A stretch of DNA of 64,000 nucleotides, from NCBI RefSeq assembly GCF_000165425.1, contig NW_001799566.1, positions 346,770 through 410,769 on the forward strand, given 5' to 3'. The position numbers and the translations under genes are program-made. The stretch is from Paramecium tetraurelia. Its lineage: Eukaryota > Ciliophora > Oligohymenophorea > Peniculida > Parameciidae. Positions 23,901 through 36,756 of this stretch are shown one piece after another; the first letter of the stretch is position 1, and each line of letters begins with the position of its first letter. Under the pieces are notes generated by a model, which was given only the letters and a program-made list of their open reading frames with translations, made no database searches and was not told the DNA's origin.

Positions 23901-26900
23901 CATTAACTCTGTTATGCTTATGAACACAATTGCACAAGAGGTCCACACTTAGGTTCATCTCCAATAGTGCAAACTTTATTAGGTTTATATTATTCACAGG
24001 ATGTAATAGAAACAGATGATAATGTGGCAAATAGACAAGCATCAACACATTTGTTTCCACTAAAAATACAATTATCTAACCAGTTATCACAATCAGACTG
24101 ATTACTTGGTTGTCTACTTGCACCATCCCTATAATTTGAGCAGACTTTTTAAACACATAAGGCCGACACATCAATAGTACATCTGGTACCATTTCTAATT
24201 ATTGAGTTCTCACATTCCGATGTAAGATAATCTGAACAACTTATGGGAACTTAGATGCAAGAACCACTCGTCCAATAACAATAATTGGAAAATTATTCAC
24301 AAGTTACTTAATCTGGCTGACTTGGACATAATTCAGTACAAAATCCAGTTGTTGGAAGTGCAATACCAGAAATTGTCCAAAAAAAGACACATTTAGTTCG
24401 ATTTTCTGAGAACTTGCAAGAAGAGGATGCCGAATAAACAGAACAACTGGTTTAGGCTAATGCACATGTTTGATACTATGCTATCGTATATAATTGGTTC
24501 TTATTATTACATTCTTTATGATAATCCGCAAGTACTTCTTCACAATAATTGCTATTGATACATGCACCATTACACCAAAAACATTTAACGTTATTATTCT
24601 CGTATGCTTAAATACATGTTGTATCTGTCATATAAAATGAACAAGGATTTGTTTCGCATACATTGAGAGTATAATTCCAACTGCAAGTAGCTCCTTTTGG
24701 TTTCTAAAGATCACAGATAATGTTATTTGCGATGAGACTGCATGATTTAGCAGTGCAACCAATCCCATTTCTGTAATTCAACTCGCATTTGTCATTGATT
24801 TACTTGCATTCATAATTTTAAACAGCTGATCCGTTTAAATGACAATTCAAAGAATTGTTTTTATGGACTTCTTAACAAACTCCACCTATAAACTAACAAG
24901 AAACTTCATTTTGTGAAACAGACACATTACATTTTTCTTAGCTAGTGATAGAAGAACATAAACCCATAATCTCACATCCTTAATCTCTAGTTCCATCTGC
25001 TTTTATTTTCTATGAACAATTTTTTGAACTATTGAAAAATTTAAAACAATCGCTATCATTATTAGCTGTTGTTTATGATTAACATTACTAACTTGAACAA
25101 GTAGTACCATTCCACACGCAAGGCTCATAGTACGAATTGATTTTACATTACATTTCAAATGTGTAAAATGAACAATCTGTCTTTAATAGTTCACAAGCAA
25201 TATTTTAATTCACACATTATATAGATATTTATTCACATAATTGATTTGTAACTACTAGATTTAATGTTCCAGGACAAAGAGCAGGGACATAATCGTCACA
25301 ATAACTAGTGGCTGTATTCCACTCACATTTCACTCCATAATAATCATCCACACATTTTTATTGATCAGTGTAACTTAAACATTAATATTATTTTCTTTGG
25401 CATCCTATTGCTCCAGAAGTATTCACAGTGCATGAATTATTCCAAGCATTACATTCTTAATTGGTTTAGGCAGTGAAAGTTGCAGTCATACTGCAAGTAT
25501 CAAGAGCATCTCGCTGTTTACATTTAGAAGTAGTAATGTCATAATTGCAAATTGAATTCCATTAATAACACTAATAATTGTTGGTCATTCCACTTGGTAT
25601 ATTACAGGCTTTAAAATTGCATGATGTACCATCCCAAAAACATTTGGTCCCATCTGGCAAACCTTATGTACATTATGCTAGATATGAAATTCCTGAACAT
25701 ACAGTTGGCCATGCTTAACATTTAGAATTTACCGAATCAAGAAAACACTTCATACCAACAACTTTTAGATTGTTACATAAAGTTGATGAAGAAGTACTAT
25801 AATCAGAACATATCTTTGGAGCACATATTGCACCAGTCCATTTACATTGATAACCATCAAGAGTTTAATAACATTATTGTTAATGAAAATCATTACAATT
25901 TAATAGTTTTTATATACATCCATGAATTTATTAGCTGCCAGATATTTAATAAACATTAACAGTACAATTCTTGAGCCATAATTCACAATCTGCATGAGTG
26001 ATTAATGATACTGGTGCATCAGAACATTAATTTAGTCTACATTTCTTTGGCAATTTGCAAGATAAATTTGTCAAACAATCATTTTGATGAATTATTTCGC
26101 AAGTTTAATCTCGACATGTTCCATTGTAATAATCATAAGTGCATTTGTTATTTACAGTATTACACTGTAAATGATTAGTGAATTCAGGGTAAACAAAACT
26201 AGAACAAACATTTTCCACACATTAATTTGAATTCCAATAGCATTTCCTATTAGAATAATCAACATCGCAAAATTAATTATCATTAATCATATTACAAGTA
26301 ATTGGCCTATCTTAACAACCACCATTAAGTTTACCCATACACTTTCCAACCATTTTACATTAATTATGATTTAAAGTTAATAATTGACTGTCACATCCTT
26401 ATCTCCTACATTTATTCTATGCAATAATCCAATAACATTTTTAAACTGAAACTGATAAGCAATCTTCCTGAGCATCGTAACCCTCACAATAAGTTGGTCT
26501 ATTTTTACAACCTCCTCCATTTTTGAAAACACAATCTAACTGGGAATCAAATTATTAACATTAATTATAATTTGAATAGATATTTACATCTTCAGCTAAG
26601 GAGCATTCCTTCTTTTTGCATTCATTATGAATAAAAATGCAATTATTACCTTAGACATCAGTAACACAACCTTCCATTACTAAGCTATCTTGACATTATT
26701 TACGTAACACGCATACTTACCCGTTTGTTGTACATTCCAATAACAAACCTCTACATTCTTCGTCAGTTGTAAATCTCAAGTTATCACAAACTAATTCTAC
26801 ACATACTGATAGCTCTAAATCCCAATAACATTATTCTGATTTAGCTTTATTGTAAAAGCATTACTCTTAATACTTTATCATTTTGCAATGTTCTTTGCTT

Positions 26901-27463
26901 TCCTCACAACCACCATTTAATGATACTGTACAAGATGAAATCTATTCTCTGCACTCTAAATCGCTTGTTAGATACATTGGTAATTCATTGCACTCTCTAC
27001 TAACTCTGCATTTAGGGTTCTCATTGATAGACCAGAAACAATAACGGTTAGCCTTATTCATGTGCTAGCATGTAATCCAATTTGCATATTCCTCACATTC
27101 GCCAACATCTATGCACTTCATACCATCGCTAATGCAATTCTTAGATGATTCCCAGCATTCTTCTCTTTTAAATGCTTTGCACTCTTTAAATTCTATGCAT
27201 TCCCCCAAATAAAATCCACATTTATCCTTCAATCTGCAATCCTCTTAAGAGTATTCCTTACATGAAGCTCCTACAGTCCCCTTATCCAAATAGTTTTCAC
27301 CATTTTTTATCAAACATTTATTTTAGATCCATTAACAAATACTTGATCTTTCACATTATTCACCATCTGATATTTGACTACATACACAAATACTACTGTA
27401 TTCACTTCTTATTTCCAATATGAAGATAGTTAATATGCATATCTATCTTAAAATTTTCATCAT
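20972..27463 (-). CDS. giant cysteine-rich surface protein with DUF4215-type repeats and polytopic membrane C-terminus
   Basis: Open from ATG 27463 to TGA 20972-20974: 2,164 codons, no intron needed. Residues 1-20 form a signal peptide. Up to about residue 1450 there are dozens of short cysteine modules spaced like Paramecium surface-antigen (PSA-type) repeats (C-x-W and C-x-Y spacing). About residues 1465-1635 hold three myxo/DUF4215-type disulfide repeats (CGDG...ECDD...DGC..C). A ~120-residue beta-rich stretch follows, then a polytopic hydrophobic region from ~1755 (e.g. VLYILIGIAVLSFFLG, FIIILLTSII) to the basic C-terminus. So it is a type of large ectodomain anchored by several spans, not a GPI-anchored immobilisation antigen. 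Adhesion, sensing or surface coat are possibilities. Confidence 0.88.
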
Positions 27464-27843
27464 AAATTAAAACAATTTTTTGTGATATTTATTTGTAAAT
27501 CACGACTACTTTTATAAATTTATTCAAATCAATCATTTCTATATCGATTCATAATTTTCTGCATAAAATTATGCAATCTTTACTACAATTTTACATTTAA
27601 ATTCAATTTCTGAAATAAAAATATATATATAAATTCATATTATTTCTAAGAATTATAATATACTTTTATTTAATATAAATAAATTAATATAATCTAGAAT
27701 ATCGTCTATTCTTATATCTATCAAATAATGAGATTGTTCACAAATACGGATGTAATCTAAAAATTATATAAAAATATTTATTATTGTTATAAAAAAATTA
27801 ATCCTAGTCTAATTATTTATAATTATTGTTTATAAAAAGAGGT
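27464..27843. other. intergenic region between divergent genes
   Basis: 380 bp, extremely AT-rich, between the divergent starts at 27463 (-) and 27844 (+). Nothing recognisable apart from TATA-like AT runs. Confidence 0.6.
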
Positions 27844-29493
27844 ATGAATTTATACCAAATTGATAAATTTACTCAAATAACATTACCTTAGTCACTCCAA
27901 TCCAATTCTACAACTAATATGTATATTGATAATGAATGGCTTGATCAATAATTATAATAAGTTCAATAGATGGATTTCCAAAATTATAACCTACCCAGTA
28001 ATACAGATATTTCACAGTTTGTTTTGTAACAATCATAAGGTGAAACTCCATCGCTAGGATAAAAAAAAAAGGAGGAAATTGAATTCTCTTTACTTAATTT
28101 AGAAAACTTTGAAGACGATGAATAAAACAAATATTCCCACAATAAAAAGTATTAATTAGAAAAAAAGAAAAAGAATTTTAAAAAATGCAAAACAACAACT
28201 AATGGATTTGCATTAGATGATACTGATTTATTTTAAACAGAATAAGAATCATTTAAGAAATGGAAGAGTTCATAAGTTTAAAAGAGGTCAGAATTTACAA
28301 AATAATTTAATGACTATAAATAGAATTATCAGACAGAGGTCGTCGTCAAGTATTTTGGATCTAAATATCAATAAACACTTCTAGTAAGCGATTAAATTAT
28401 AGCAGCAGAACTAATTGTCTTGGCTCTTAAAACATTTTAATAAGACTAATTTAGTGATAAATCAAAATACGAATATCCTAATTTCACATTGGCTTATAAA
28501 CTAGTTGGAACAGAAATAAGCCCGACTAAATTTACATGCACAAATGATGAAAATTTTGAAAATGACAGCAATAAATTAGATGATGAATCTTTAGAAAACC
28601 CAGAGATTGATTTAGAATCATAGGTATTTTATAAGACTGTTGAACTTGTACCAGGTCTCAATTCCTTTGGATTAGATTTCTAGTTCATAAAACAAACATA
28701 CCTATCACATCCAGAATTTCTTATTTTGTTAATAGAAGACCCAAAGTCATAAACATTTTATCATATAAAAGTTAAAAAAACAGGGAATCTAAAGGATTGC
28801 TAAAATGAATTAAATAGAAAATTGACAAGGAAATACTTAAAAAATGATTATTTCTTAAGCTTGAAATATCCATGTGTTAATTATGATTGTGGAGATCTTG
28901 GTGATCAATTTCCAATAGATTAATTACCTCTCCATTGGTTAGTTATCTATTCCAGGTCCTCAAATTTATAATAGGAATCTTTGGATGATGCTAATGTTCC
29001 AAATAAAAATAACATAAACAATCTTCAAGAAAACAATAATCCATCTAGTTCTTGTAGATTTTTATCATTAGATTTTATGTAACTTGCAATTGTAGAGAAG
29101 ATGCCATTATTATATGGGTACTAGGAATTTAATTTAACAAAGTATGATAAGGGGTGTTTAAATGAGATTGTGTTTGGGATAGACTATTTTGACATCTATT
29201 ATTATTATAATGAAAAATAAAGCAAAAAGAATGGGATCCTCAACTTCATCTATATGATAGCAAAAGAAATCTTCATAGAAAAAAGAGAGAAAAAAAAGTT
29301 CAAAAGAATTCCATTAAATGTTATTACAGATTTAAAATTGAAAAAAGATAAATATTTTGAAATCCAATATGAATTATCTGATGGATTTAAAAAGAAACTG
29401 CAATTATTTTCGAGAAACGATGATAAAAATGTAATTAGAGAAGTGTTTAGCAAACTAGAATATTTAGTATCAATCTAACAATTTAATGAATGA
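27844..29493 (+). CDS. hypothetical protein, 549 aa
   Basis: Intronless ORF of 550 codons, ATG 27844 to TGA 29491-29493, carrying many TAA/TAG glutamines. Residues 1-150 are Q/K-rich and disordered; the rest looks folded, with mixed alpha/beta text (VEVVVKYFGSKY..., NYDCGDLGDQFPI, LPLHWLVIYSR). The C-terminus is a charged beta-rich region (KRIPLNVITDLKLKKDKYFEIQYEL) that could be a PH-like fold. No signal peptide or membrane span, and I recognise no family. Followed on the same strand by the jacalin-like gene (118 bp). Confidence 0.8.
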
Positions 29494-29611
29494 AATTTTG
29501 TTTATTTATATTTCTCCATTATTTTAAATTATTAAAGTAATAAATCTTTCTCAGAATTATAACATTTAATTTATATAGAAAATTCAAATAAAGAAAAACA
29601 ATTAAAAAATT

Positions 29612-30700
29612 ATGCCAAATAAAGTTCCAGCTTTAATAACCCTTGGGGAAGGTAGAGATGATCTCTAAAAATTTGATGATAGAATGCAGTTAGGAAATGA
29701 GGAGTTCAGAATTTCAGGTGTGAAAATTAGTTTAGATGATAAAAATATATGTGGAATCGCTTTTATTTACTAAAATTTAAAAAATGGAAATAAAATATTA
29801 TGCAATGACACTTGCATAACAGGGAAACATATTACTCAATATGATTTTGAAATAGATTAAAGTAATAATAAATTTAAATTAAGATGATTTCATTTAAGCC
29901 CTTTTTGGATACTATGAATCTGGGATTACTTAGATAGGGATTGTAACTTATAAAGGATAACAAGCAATCTTTGGAAAAGATTAAGGTTACAAGTTTCAGC
30001 ATATGTTTATGGGATATACCTTTACAGGTTGTTCTGGTACATATAAAAAAGGATTGCTATAATCTTTAACATTTAAAGTAGTTAAGTTGCCAAAGGAGTT
30101 TCTTGCTTAGCATGTATTTATGTAGTTATTATATACAGTTCACTCCTTTACTTTAAATCCTTTACCCAGAAAACCCATATGAGAGTATCATTCTTACTAA
30201 GTTTGAACTGGAATAAGAAGATCAATACGAATAACAACCTCAATCTGTAATGTAACCTACATCTGAAATTATTTACTAAATGATACCAAGTCAGTTACAA
30301 TAAGCATAATCTGGCTATCCAGTTTAGAATCAACAAGTTTTTCAAAATTAGATACCACCTTATGGAAATCTTTAATAACAACAGAACCAATATTAGACAT
30401 ACTAGTAATATCCTGATAGCTCATAATAATACTGCACAACTTAATACGGAACCAATCAAACTATTATAGTAAACTAGTAGTAATAGCCATAACAACAATA
30501 ATATAATTAACAATAAGGACCTGGATTTGCTGGTACAATGGCTAAAACTGCTATTGGAACTTTTGCAGCTATAGAAACGGTTAGAATGATCGAAAACATA
30601 GGTCATCATCCTCATCATTAGGCAAATGTAGTTCTTGTTGGTATATCTTCATTTAGATAGATTAGGTAACAATCATCATGGACACCATCATCATCGATGA
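29612..30700 (+). CDS. jacalin-like lectin-fold protein with Q/P-rich linker and His-rich tail
   Basis: 338 residues from ATG 29612 to TGA 30698-30700, with introns 29862-29883, 30114-30138 and 30641-30665; the last is required to reach the His tail in frame. Residues ~20-150 have the alternating strand pattern of jacalin/beta-prism domains (FRISGVKISLDDKNICGIAF, QALFGYYESGITQIGIVTYKG, FTGCSGTYKKGLLQSLTF). A ~90-residue Q/P/Y-rich linker follows, then a small hydrophobic stretch (GFAGTMAKTAIGTFAAIE) and a terminus HHPHHQ...NNHHGHHHHR, probably metal binding. No signal peptide, so it may act inside the cell, for example on membrane or vesicle surfaces. The lectin call is by pattern, without search support. 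Confidence 0.7.
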
Positions 30701-30791
30701 TGAATTTTAGAATAATGGTTATTTTATTTCTTAATATTATGAATAATTTCTTAAAAAAATAACATATTTAATTAAGAAAATCTAATATTGA

Positions 30792-32671
30792 ATGCAATAA
30801 AGTGAATAAGGACCTGTGTGGTAAATAATACCTAAAGATTTTGTGTAATCCAAAGTCAAGTTTGAGGCAACAGTAACCAAATTAGGAAAGAAACAACATC
30901 AGAGACACCTTGTTATTACTGATAAACATATATTATTATTCAAAGTAATTCAAACTATATTCAAAAGGAAAATGGAAAATTCGCACACAAACTATTGCCT
31001 TTGGATTTTTCGACTAGATTTGAGATTTTTCGTGATGCTCCAACTTTGAAAGCAAATGTCTAAACAAAAAAATCAACACCAAACACTCCTCATACAAACC
31101 GACCTGACGTTGTGAAACCTGAGGATATTTAAACCTTAGGAGATATCTTGCATATAAGATTGTCGGTTGAATCTTCAGAGAAATATTGGGATTTCACTAG
31201 TGATCAAGAAACACTTAAAACATTTAGAAAATTGTTTGGTTAAAAAATAAATCAGATGGGCTTTCATCATATGTTTAAAGTGTTCAAAAAGATTGGCAAA
31301 GGAAATTTTGCAAGTGTGTATCTAGCAGAGAGGGTAGAAGATGGACAATAAATGGCAATTAAAGCATTTTCAAAAAATGCAGTCTACGCAGAAGAAAATG
31401 GGAAAGTAAAATTATAATTTACAAAATAAGGAAGGACTCATCAATGAAATAACCATAATGAGAGAATTGGATCATCCCAATATCATGAAACTCTATGAAG
31501 TCTATGAGACATAGAATTCCTTGTATATGGGTTTGGAATTATTATAGGGAGGCTAACTCTATGATATAATCAAAAAGAAAGTAATATTAACCAACAAATA
31601 AATACAATCCATTATGAAAGGATTGCTGGATGGATTGGCACACATGCATTCCAAAAATATAATGCATAGAGATTTAAAACTCGAAAACATACTCTTCAAA
31701 GAATAAAAGTTAATTTAAATATTATAATAATAGCGACATTAATTCTGTAGTGATAGCTGATTTTGGTTTGGCAACATTTGTAAATCTGCCAGTCTATCTG
31801 TATTGTAGATGTGGAACACCTGGTTTTGTAGCACCAGAAGTTATAAATATTACAGATATGTCAACTACTTATGACAGTGTTTGTGATATCTATTCCTTAG
31901 GATTAGTGTTCCACATACTTTTGACAGGAAAACCAGGATTTCCAGGAAGAAGCTATAACACAATTGTCCAATAGAATAAAGATGCTAAAGTCAATTTTAA
32001 GAGTCCTGTATTTGATGTGGTACCGCCATAAGCATTTGAACTATTAAAATAAATGTTAGAGCCTAGTCCAAAGAAAAGAATAACAGCTAAACAAGCTATG
32101 GAATTCGAATTCATATACTTGTGTGAAGGAAATCAATAAAATGTCTCTTCAGAGGATGATGGCAATATCGGAGAAGTTGATGATAAACCTGGATTAAATG
32201 CAAGAATCCAAAAAATTAATGATCAGTATAATTATAAAATCAATAATAGAGGTGCCACATTTGATATGCTAAGAATTAACCAATTGACTAATTCACCTTT
32301 AAAATCACCAGTCATGTAGGCTACGAATAAAATGAAAGAAGTTCAAAATAAGGATTAATAAATGATCATGAGAACTCCAGTTATTACAGGTAGAACTGTA
32401 GGATGTGAAGGTAAATCTAAATCCTTAATTAAATTCTAGACTCTCCTAACACAACAAATTAGTTTGTTTCGCCTAGTGTGCAATTCAAAAAACTATAATA
32501 AAAGTAAGCTATTTCTTAACATCTAGTCAATAATAAGCCCCAACTGGAAACGTTTTATTAAAGTACACCTAAAAACCATAACAACAATAACCAAAAGATA
32601 ACGAGGACGAAAAGAAAGAATAGTCTAATGTGGCCAAATCAGTTAAAGCTGCTCTTAGTAAACATATTTGA
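30792..32671 (+). CDS. CAMK-like protein kinase with PH-like N-terminal domain
   Basis: 584 residues from ATG 30792 to TGA 32669-32671, five introns (30945-30967, 31406-31430, 31709-31733, 32411-32439, 32504-32526), spliced length exact. Residues ~10-150 look like a PH domain (FEATVTKLGKKQHQRHLVITDKHILLFK strands; acidic/polar loop). The kinase domain starts FKKIGKGNFASVYLAER with lysine in MAIKAFSKN, then HRDLKLENILF, DFGLAT, CGTPGFVAPEV and the SLGLVFHILLTG helix. Catalytic residues are intact. The C-terminal ~170 residues are Q/N/P-rich and disordered. This architecture is frequent in ciliates. The PH part suggests phosphoinositide or membrane control; substrates unknown. Confidence 0.9.
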
Positions 32672-32769
32672 CCAAAATCAAAACGATTATTTATTATAGT
32701 AAATATACTATAAGAATTTAATTTAAAAGAAGAGATGTCGAATATTTAATTATTACCTATAATTTTTCA

Positions 32770-33741
32770 TCATTCTTACCCTTCTTCTTTTGGTTTCTCT
32801 TAGGAATCCTCACTTTCTGATTGAGAACTCTCCTGCTCTTGTTCGATAGTCTATTCCTTTATTTTCTGACTTTAAAAATCAATAAATTATTAGTATGCTT
32901 TCTGTAATTTCTCCTTTAGATCTTTTTCCATTTCCTAATCATAGTTGAAAATAGACATACATTGAATCGCTCATTACTGTATTCTTTAAGTGGATTCATT
33001 CCTTCATTTGTTTTAACTGGTTGCCATAACAAATATGGAGCTGTTCTAAAAGGCTTTATAAATATTATATACTTTGTGATAAAGAATTCTCTCATTGTTT
33101 TTAATTAGAGCTCTAATAACAATTACTATATATAGCTGCTATAATATATACTTGTCTTCTAAACTCATCAGCTGCCAACTCTCTTTCCAATAACTTTCTT
33201 TCTGTCACTAATTTTTCTTTTTTTTTCTAGTTAATATATTTATTAGAATACATCCTAATTTTCTTTGAAGGCCATCAAATCTTGCCTTTCTTTATCCTCC
33301 AATCTTTTATTTATCTCTATTTGTTTGTCTAACTAATTTCATATTATAATAGGATTTACTTTCTATTTTTCTCCATCTAAATCTTGCTTTGCTCTTTGTA
33401 AATGGTTTCCAAATAGACATTTTACTATTCTTCTATCTTTCTCTTTTAAGGCAATGGGTACTTTTTGATCAAGCTACTTTTACTTTTCTGCACGTTCCTC
33501 CTTTGCGCCGTCAAGATTTATTACAAAAGTCTTCAAAAAATTCTTAATCTATAAATTACCTTATCGTTCTCATCCTTTAATTTCTTGTTTTTATTAATGT
33601 TCCTTCTATTAACATAGATTAAGAAAAATACTAAAAAGGCATGCTTTTAATTTCTTTGATCAAAGTTTTTCTCTTACTTAAGCTCTCCTATTATTTTTTA
33701 TGCAATTCTTTCAACTTATATTTTATTTCTTCAACATTCAT
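32770..33741 (-). CDS. hypothetical long coiled-coil protein
   Basis: 261 residues from ATG 33741 to TGA 32770-32772. Seven introns of 25-29 nt are needed; together they give an exact reading length and explain every apparent frame shift, including one at a run of nine A's. Nearly the whole protein is charged helix (KLKELHKKQQESLSKRK, LDKQIEINKRLEDKERQD, EKLVTERKLLERELAADE) with an acidic, Ser-rich tail. Such proteins in ciliates are often axonemal or basal-body components, but no specific family is recognised. Intron density is higher than in any neighbour of its size. Confidence 0.78.
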
Positions 33742-34311
33742 TTTCTCACAATTATATTAATAAATAAATTTTATATTATTAAAATTATATATATGTTATA
33801 TTACTCTAAACCCATTGTATAGGCTTATTAATACTACTGTATTTCAGATAATTATAACTCTGTTTCATTTAGTAATGTGCAGAAATAATAATTCAACTTA
33901 ATGTGAATTCTTTGAATTTAACAGTTTTTCTTAATAATTGGTTATTACATATCAAAGTTGAAATTTAGGTATGAATTTCTGATTTTAAGAAGGAGTTTTC
34001 TTGTTAGATCTTCCAAATACATTTAAAATTTAATTTGATTGATACAAACTCTAAGTAACTTTGGGTCTGGTTATTTTAAGACAGAGATTCAGCTTAGATT
34101 GAAATGTTTTGACTTTCTGAATAGCTTATGTGTCATATTGTAATGGAATTTGAGATATTTATAATAATAAAAGAATTTTTATAATAATAAAAGTGGAAAT
34201 TATTATAATATTAAAATATGAATGACGTATCTATTAATACTCATCATAATTCATATTCATATGAATTAAATCTTTCTAATTTGGCTTGAAATTATTATAA
34301 AATATCTAAGA
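33742..34311. other. intergenic region with a short direct repeat
   Basis: 570 bp between divergent starts at 33741 (-) and 34312 (+). Contains a 15-bp direct repeat, ttataataataaaag, at 34159-34173 and 34179-34193, about 120 bp upstream of the transporter start. No ORF of note. Confidence 0.55.
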
Positions 34312-35930
34312 ATGTCAGAATTACCATCCATTTAGAATTAAGATGTTTCAGGACCAAGAAATGAATAGAAGGGGTTAATACAATAAGAAAAAGAGACTAC
34401 TAAAAATAATTCAGGAGAAGCACTTACCAAACAAGAGTTGTACAACGATGATGAAATGAAGGCAATAATGATATCAGGGATAAAATCAATGGTAGGGGGG
34501 TTATTATTACATCTGGAACTTGGTACATTTTATGTTTGGGGATCAATAAGTATAAATTAATTCATATTCTAATTTTAGGTCCTTATGTATGTGCTTGGAT
34601 GAGAGAGAAAGACTTGAGTGTAACATTGAACTATATGGCTATCATATTCCCTATTCTTGGTTTAATAACAATGTCTTGTCTGTCATTTGGAATAAAAATA
34701 GCTGAAAAAATTGGATTTAAACTGACAATTGGCATATGTTCAACTTCAATAGCATTGGCATTTTTGATAATATCATTTGTCCAAGATATTGGTGGTTTCA
34801 TAGCTATCTATTGTATAATGGTGGGAATTTCAGGAGGATTAGCATATATGTTACCAATCATTTGCGGATGGAGACACTTTCCAGACAAGAGAGGATTGGT
34901 TTCAGGAATAACCATAGGCGGATATGGATTTGGGTCATTCATATTCAATTTTGTTTGCAAAGCCATAGCAAATCCTGATAATGAGAAGCCAAGTGTTATA
35001 TTTTAAGAAGATGGCAAAGATGTAAAATACTTTGACAGCACAGTTGGGGATAGAGTTCCTTTAATGTTATAGGTCTTGGCAGCCTGTTACTTTGGATTGG
35101 CCATTCTATCGACTTTATTGGTGAGATTCCCTAAGGAAATAGATGTGGAGAAATTGATAGCTACAATTGAAGCAAGAAAGAAAAAACAAGCATCCCTTAA
35201 TCCAAATCAGTAAATTCATGTTCCATCTTCCTACCTCCCACCAGAGAAAGAGTGTTAAACAGTGTAAGATATAAAATTAAATTTTAGATCTAAAGGAGTT
35301 AAACATGTAGTTTTCCCAGTTCTGGTTTTGATAGTCTTGATGTCTTGCACTTTAGGAATGCTGATATCTAATTGCTATAAGTTTTATGGACAAGAATTAG
35401 GAATAGATGATGCTACACTCACGGCTACTGGTTCTGTTGCTGGAGTAATGAATGGATGCTCTCGTTTCTTCTGGGCCACCTTATCCGATAAAACCTCGTT
35501 TAAGTTTACTTTCACATTAATATCAATTCTAAATTTAATCACTTCAGCAATACTACCTTACAATAGCGATGGAATTGGATATCTATTATTGATCGCCATA
35601 GTTTATTTAGCAGAAGGAGGACTATTAGCTACTTATCCTTTGATCTGTGCCACAGTTTATGGTAAAAAGATTGGAGGGTTGATGTACGGATTTCTGTTTT
35701 TTATGATTGGGGTCTGCAACATGCTTGGTTACATATTCTATCGATTTGCGAGACTAAAGATTGGATGGGAAGGAGTCTATTGGATTTGTTTTGGAATGAA
35801 TGTTGTTGGAATCATACTGGGAATCATTTTGAAGGAAAAAGGATATGATTGGAGAGATGTCCAAGTCTAGGCATCAGAACAACTAAGAAACGATAATTCA
35901 GAACATCAACAATTACAATAATAATAATGA
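34312..35930 (+). CDS. major facilitator superfamily transporter (oxalate:formate/monocarboxylate-like)
   Basis: ATG 34312 to TGA 35928-35930; a 29-nt intron (34550-34578) gives 529 residues, or 521 if an in-frame 24-nt candidate intron near 35254-35277 is used. After a ~55-residue hydrophilic N-terminus come twelve membrane segments: GTFYVWGSISPYV marks TM1/loop, GGYGFGSFIF an inner helix, and the motif RFFWATLSDKTSFKF between TM8 and TM9 is the MFS loop signature seen in OFA and monocarboxylate transporters. A hydrophilic central loop follows TM6. The C-terminus is Q-rich. Probably carries small organic acids across plasma or vacuolar membrane; substrate unknown. Confidence 0.88.
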
Positions 35931-36079
35931 TTTGATACTCAATGTTTTTTATATTATGAGTCAAAAGTTTTGATTAATTCTGTATTGGAATCATTTTCTC
36001 TCCTTTATAGGATATATTCTTATTTAACAATGAGTTATTATATTCAATGTTTATTTATAATATATTTGTAAACACTAAG

Positions 36080-36756
<677 letters not shown>

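Noticed and set aside
23836..24060. Antisense or alternative-frame ORFs within the cysteine-rich gene
   Set aside because: They are other frames of the same long minus-strand gene.
33180..33260. Apparent one-base frameshift at a run of nine A's in the coiled-coil gene
   Set aside because: A 25-nt GTATTC...CTAG intron just upstream restores frame exactly, so no error or mutation is needed.
33530..33590. Possible 17-nt intron or lost T in the same gene
   Set aside because: A 29-nt GTAATT...GAAG intron in phase 0 gives a clean join.
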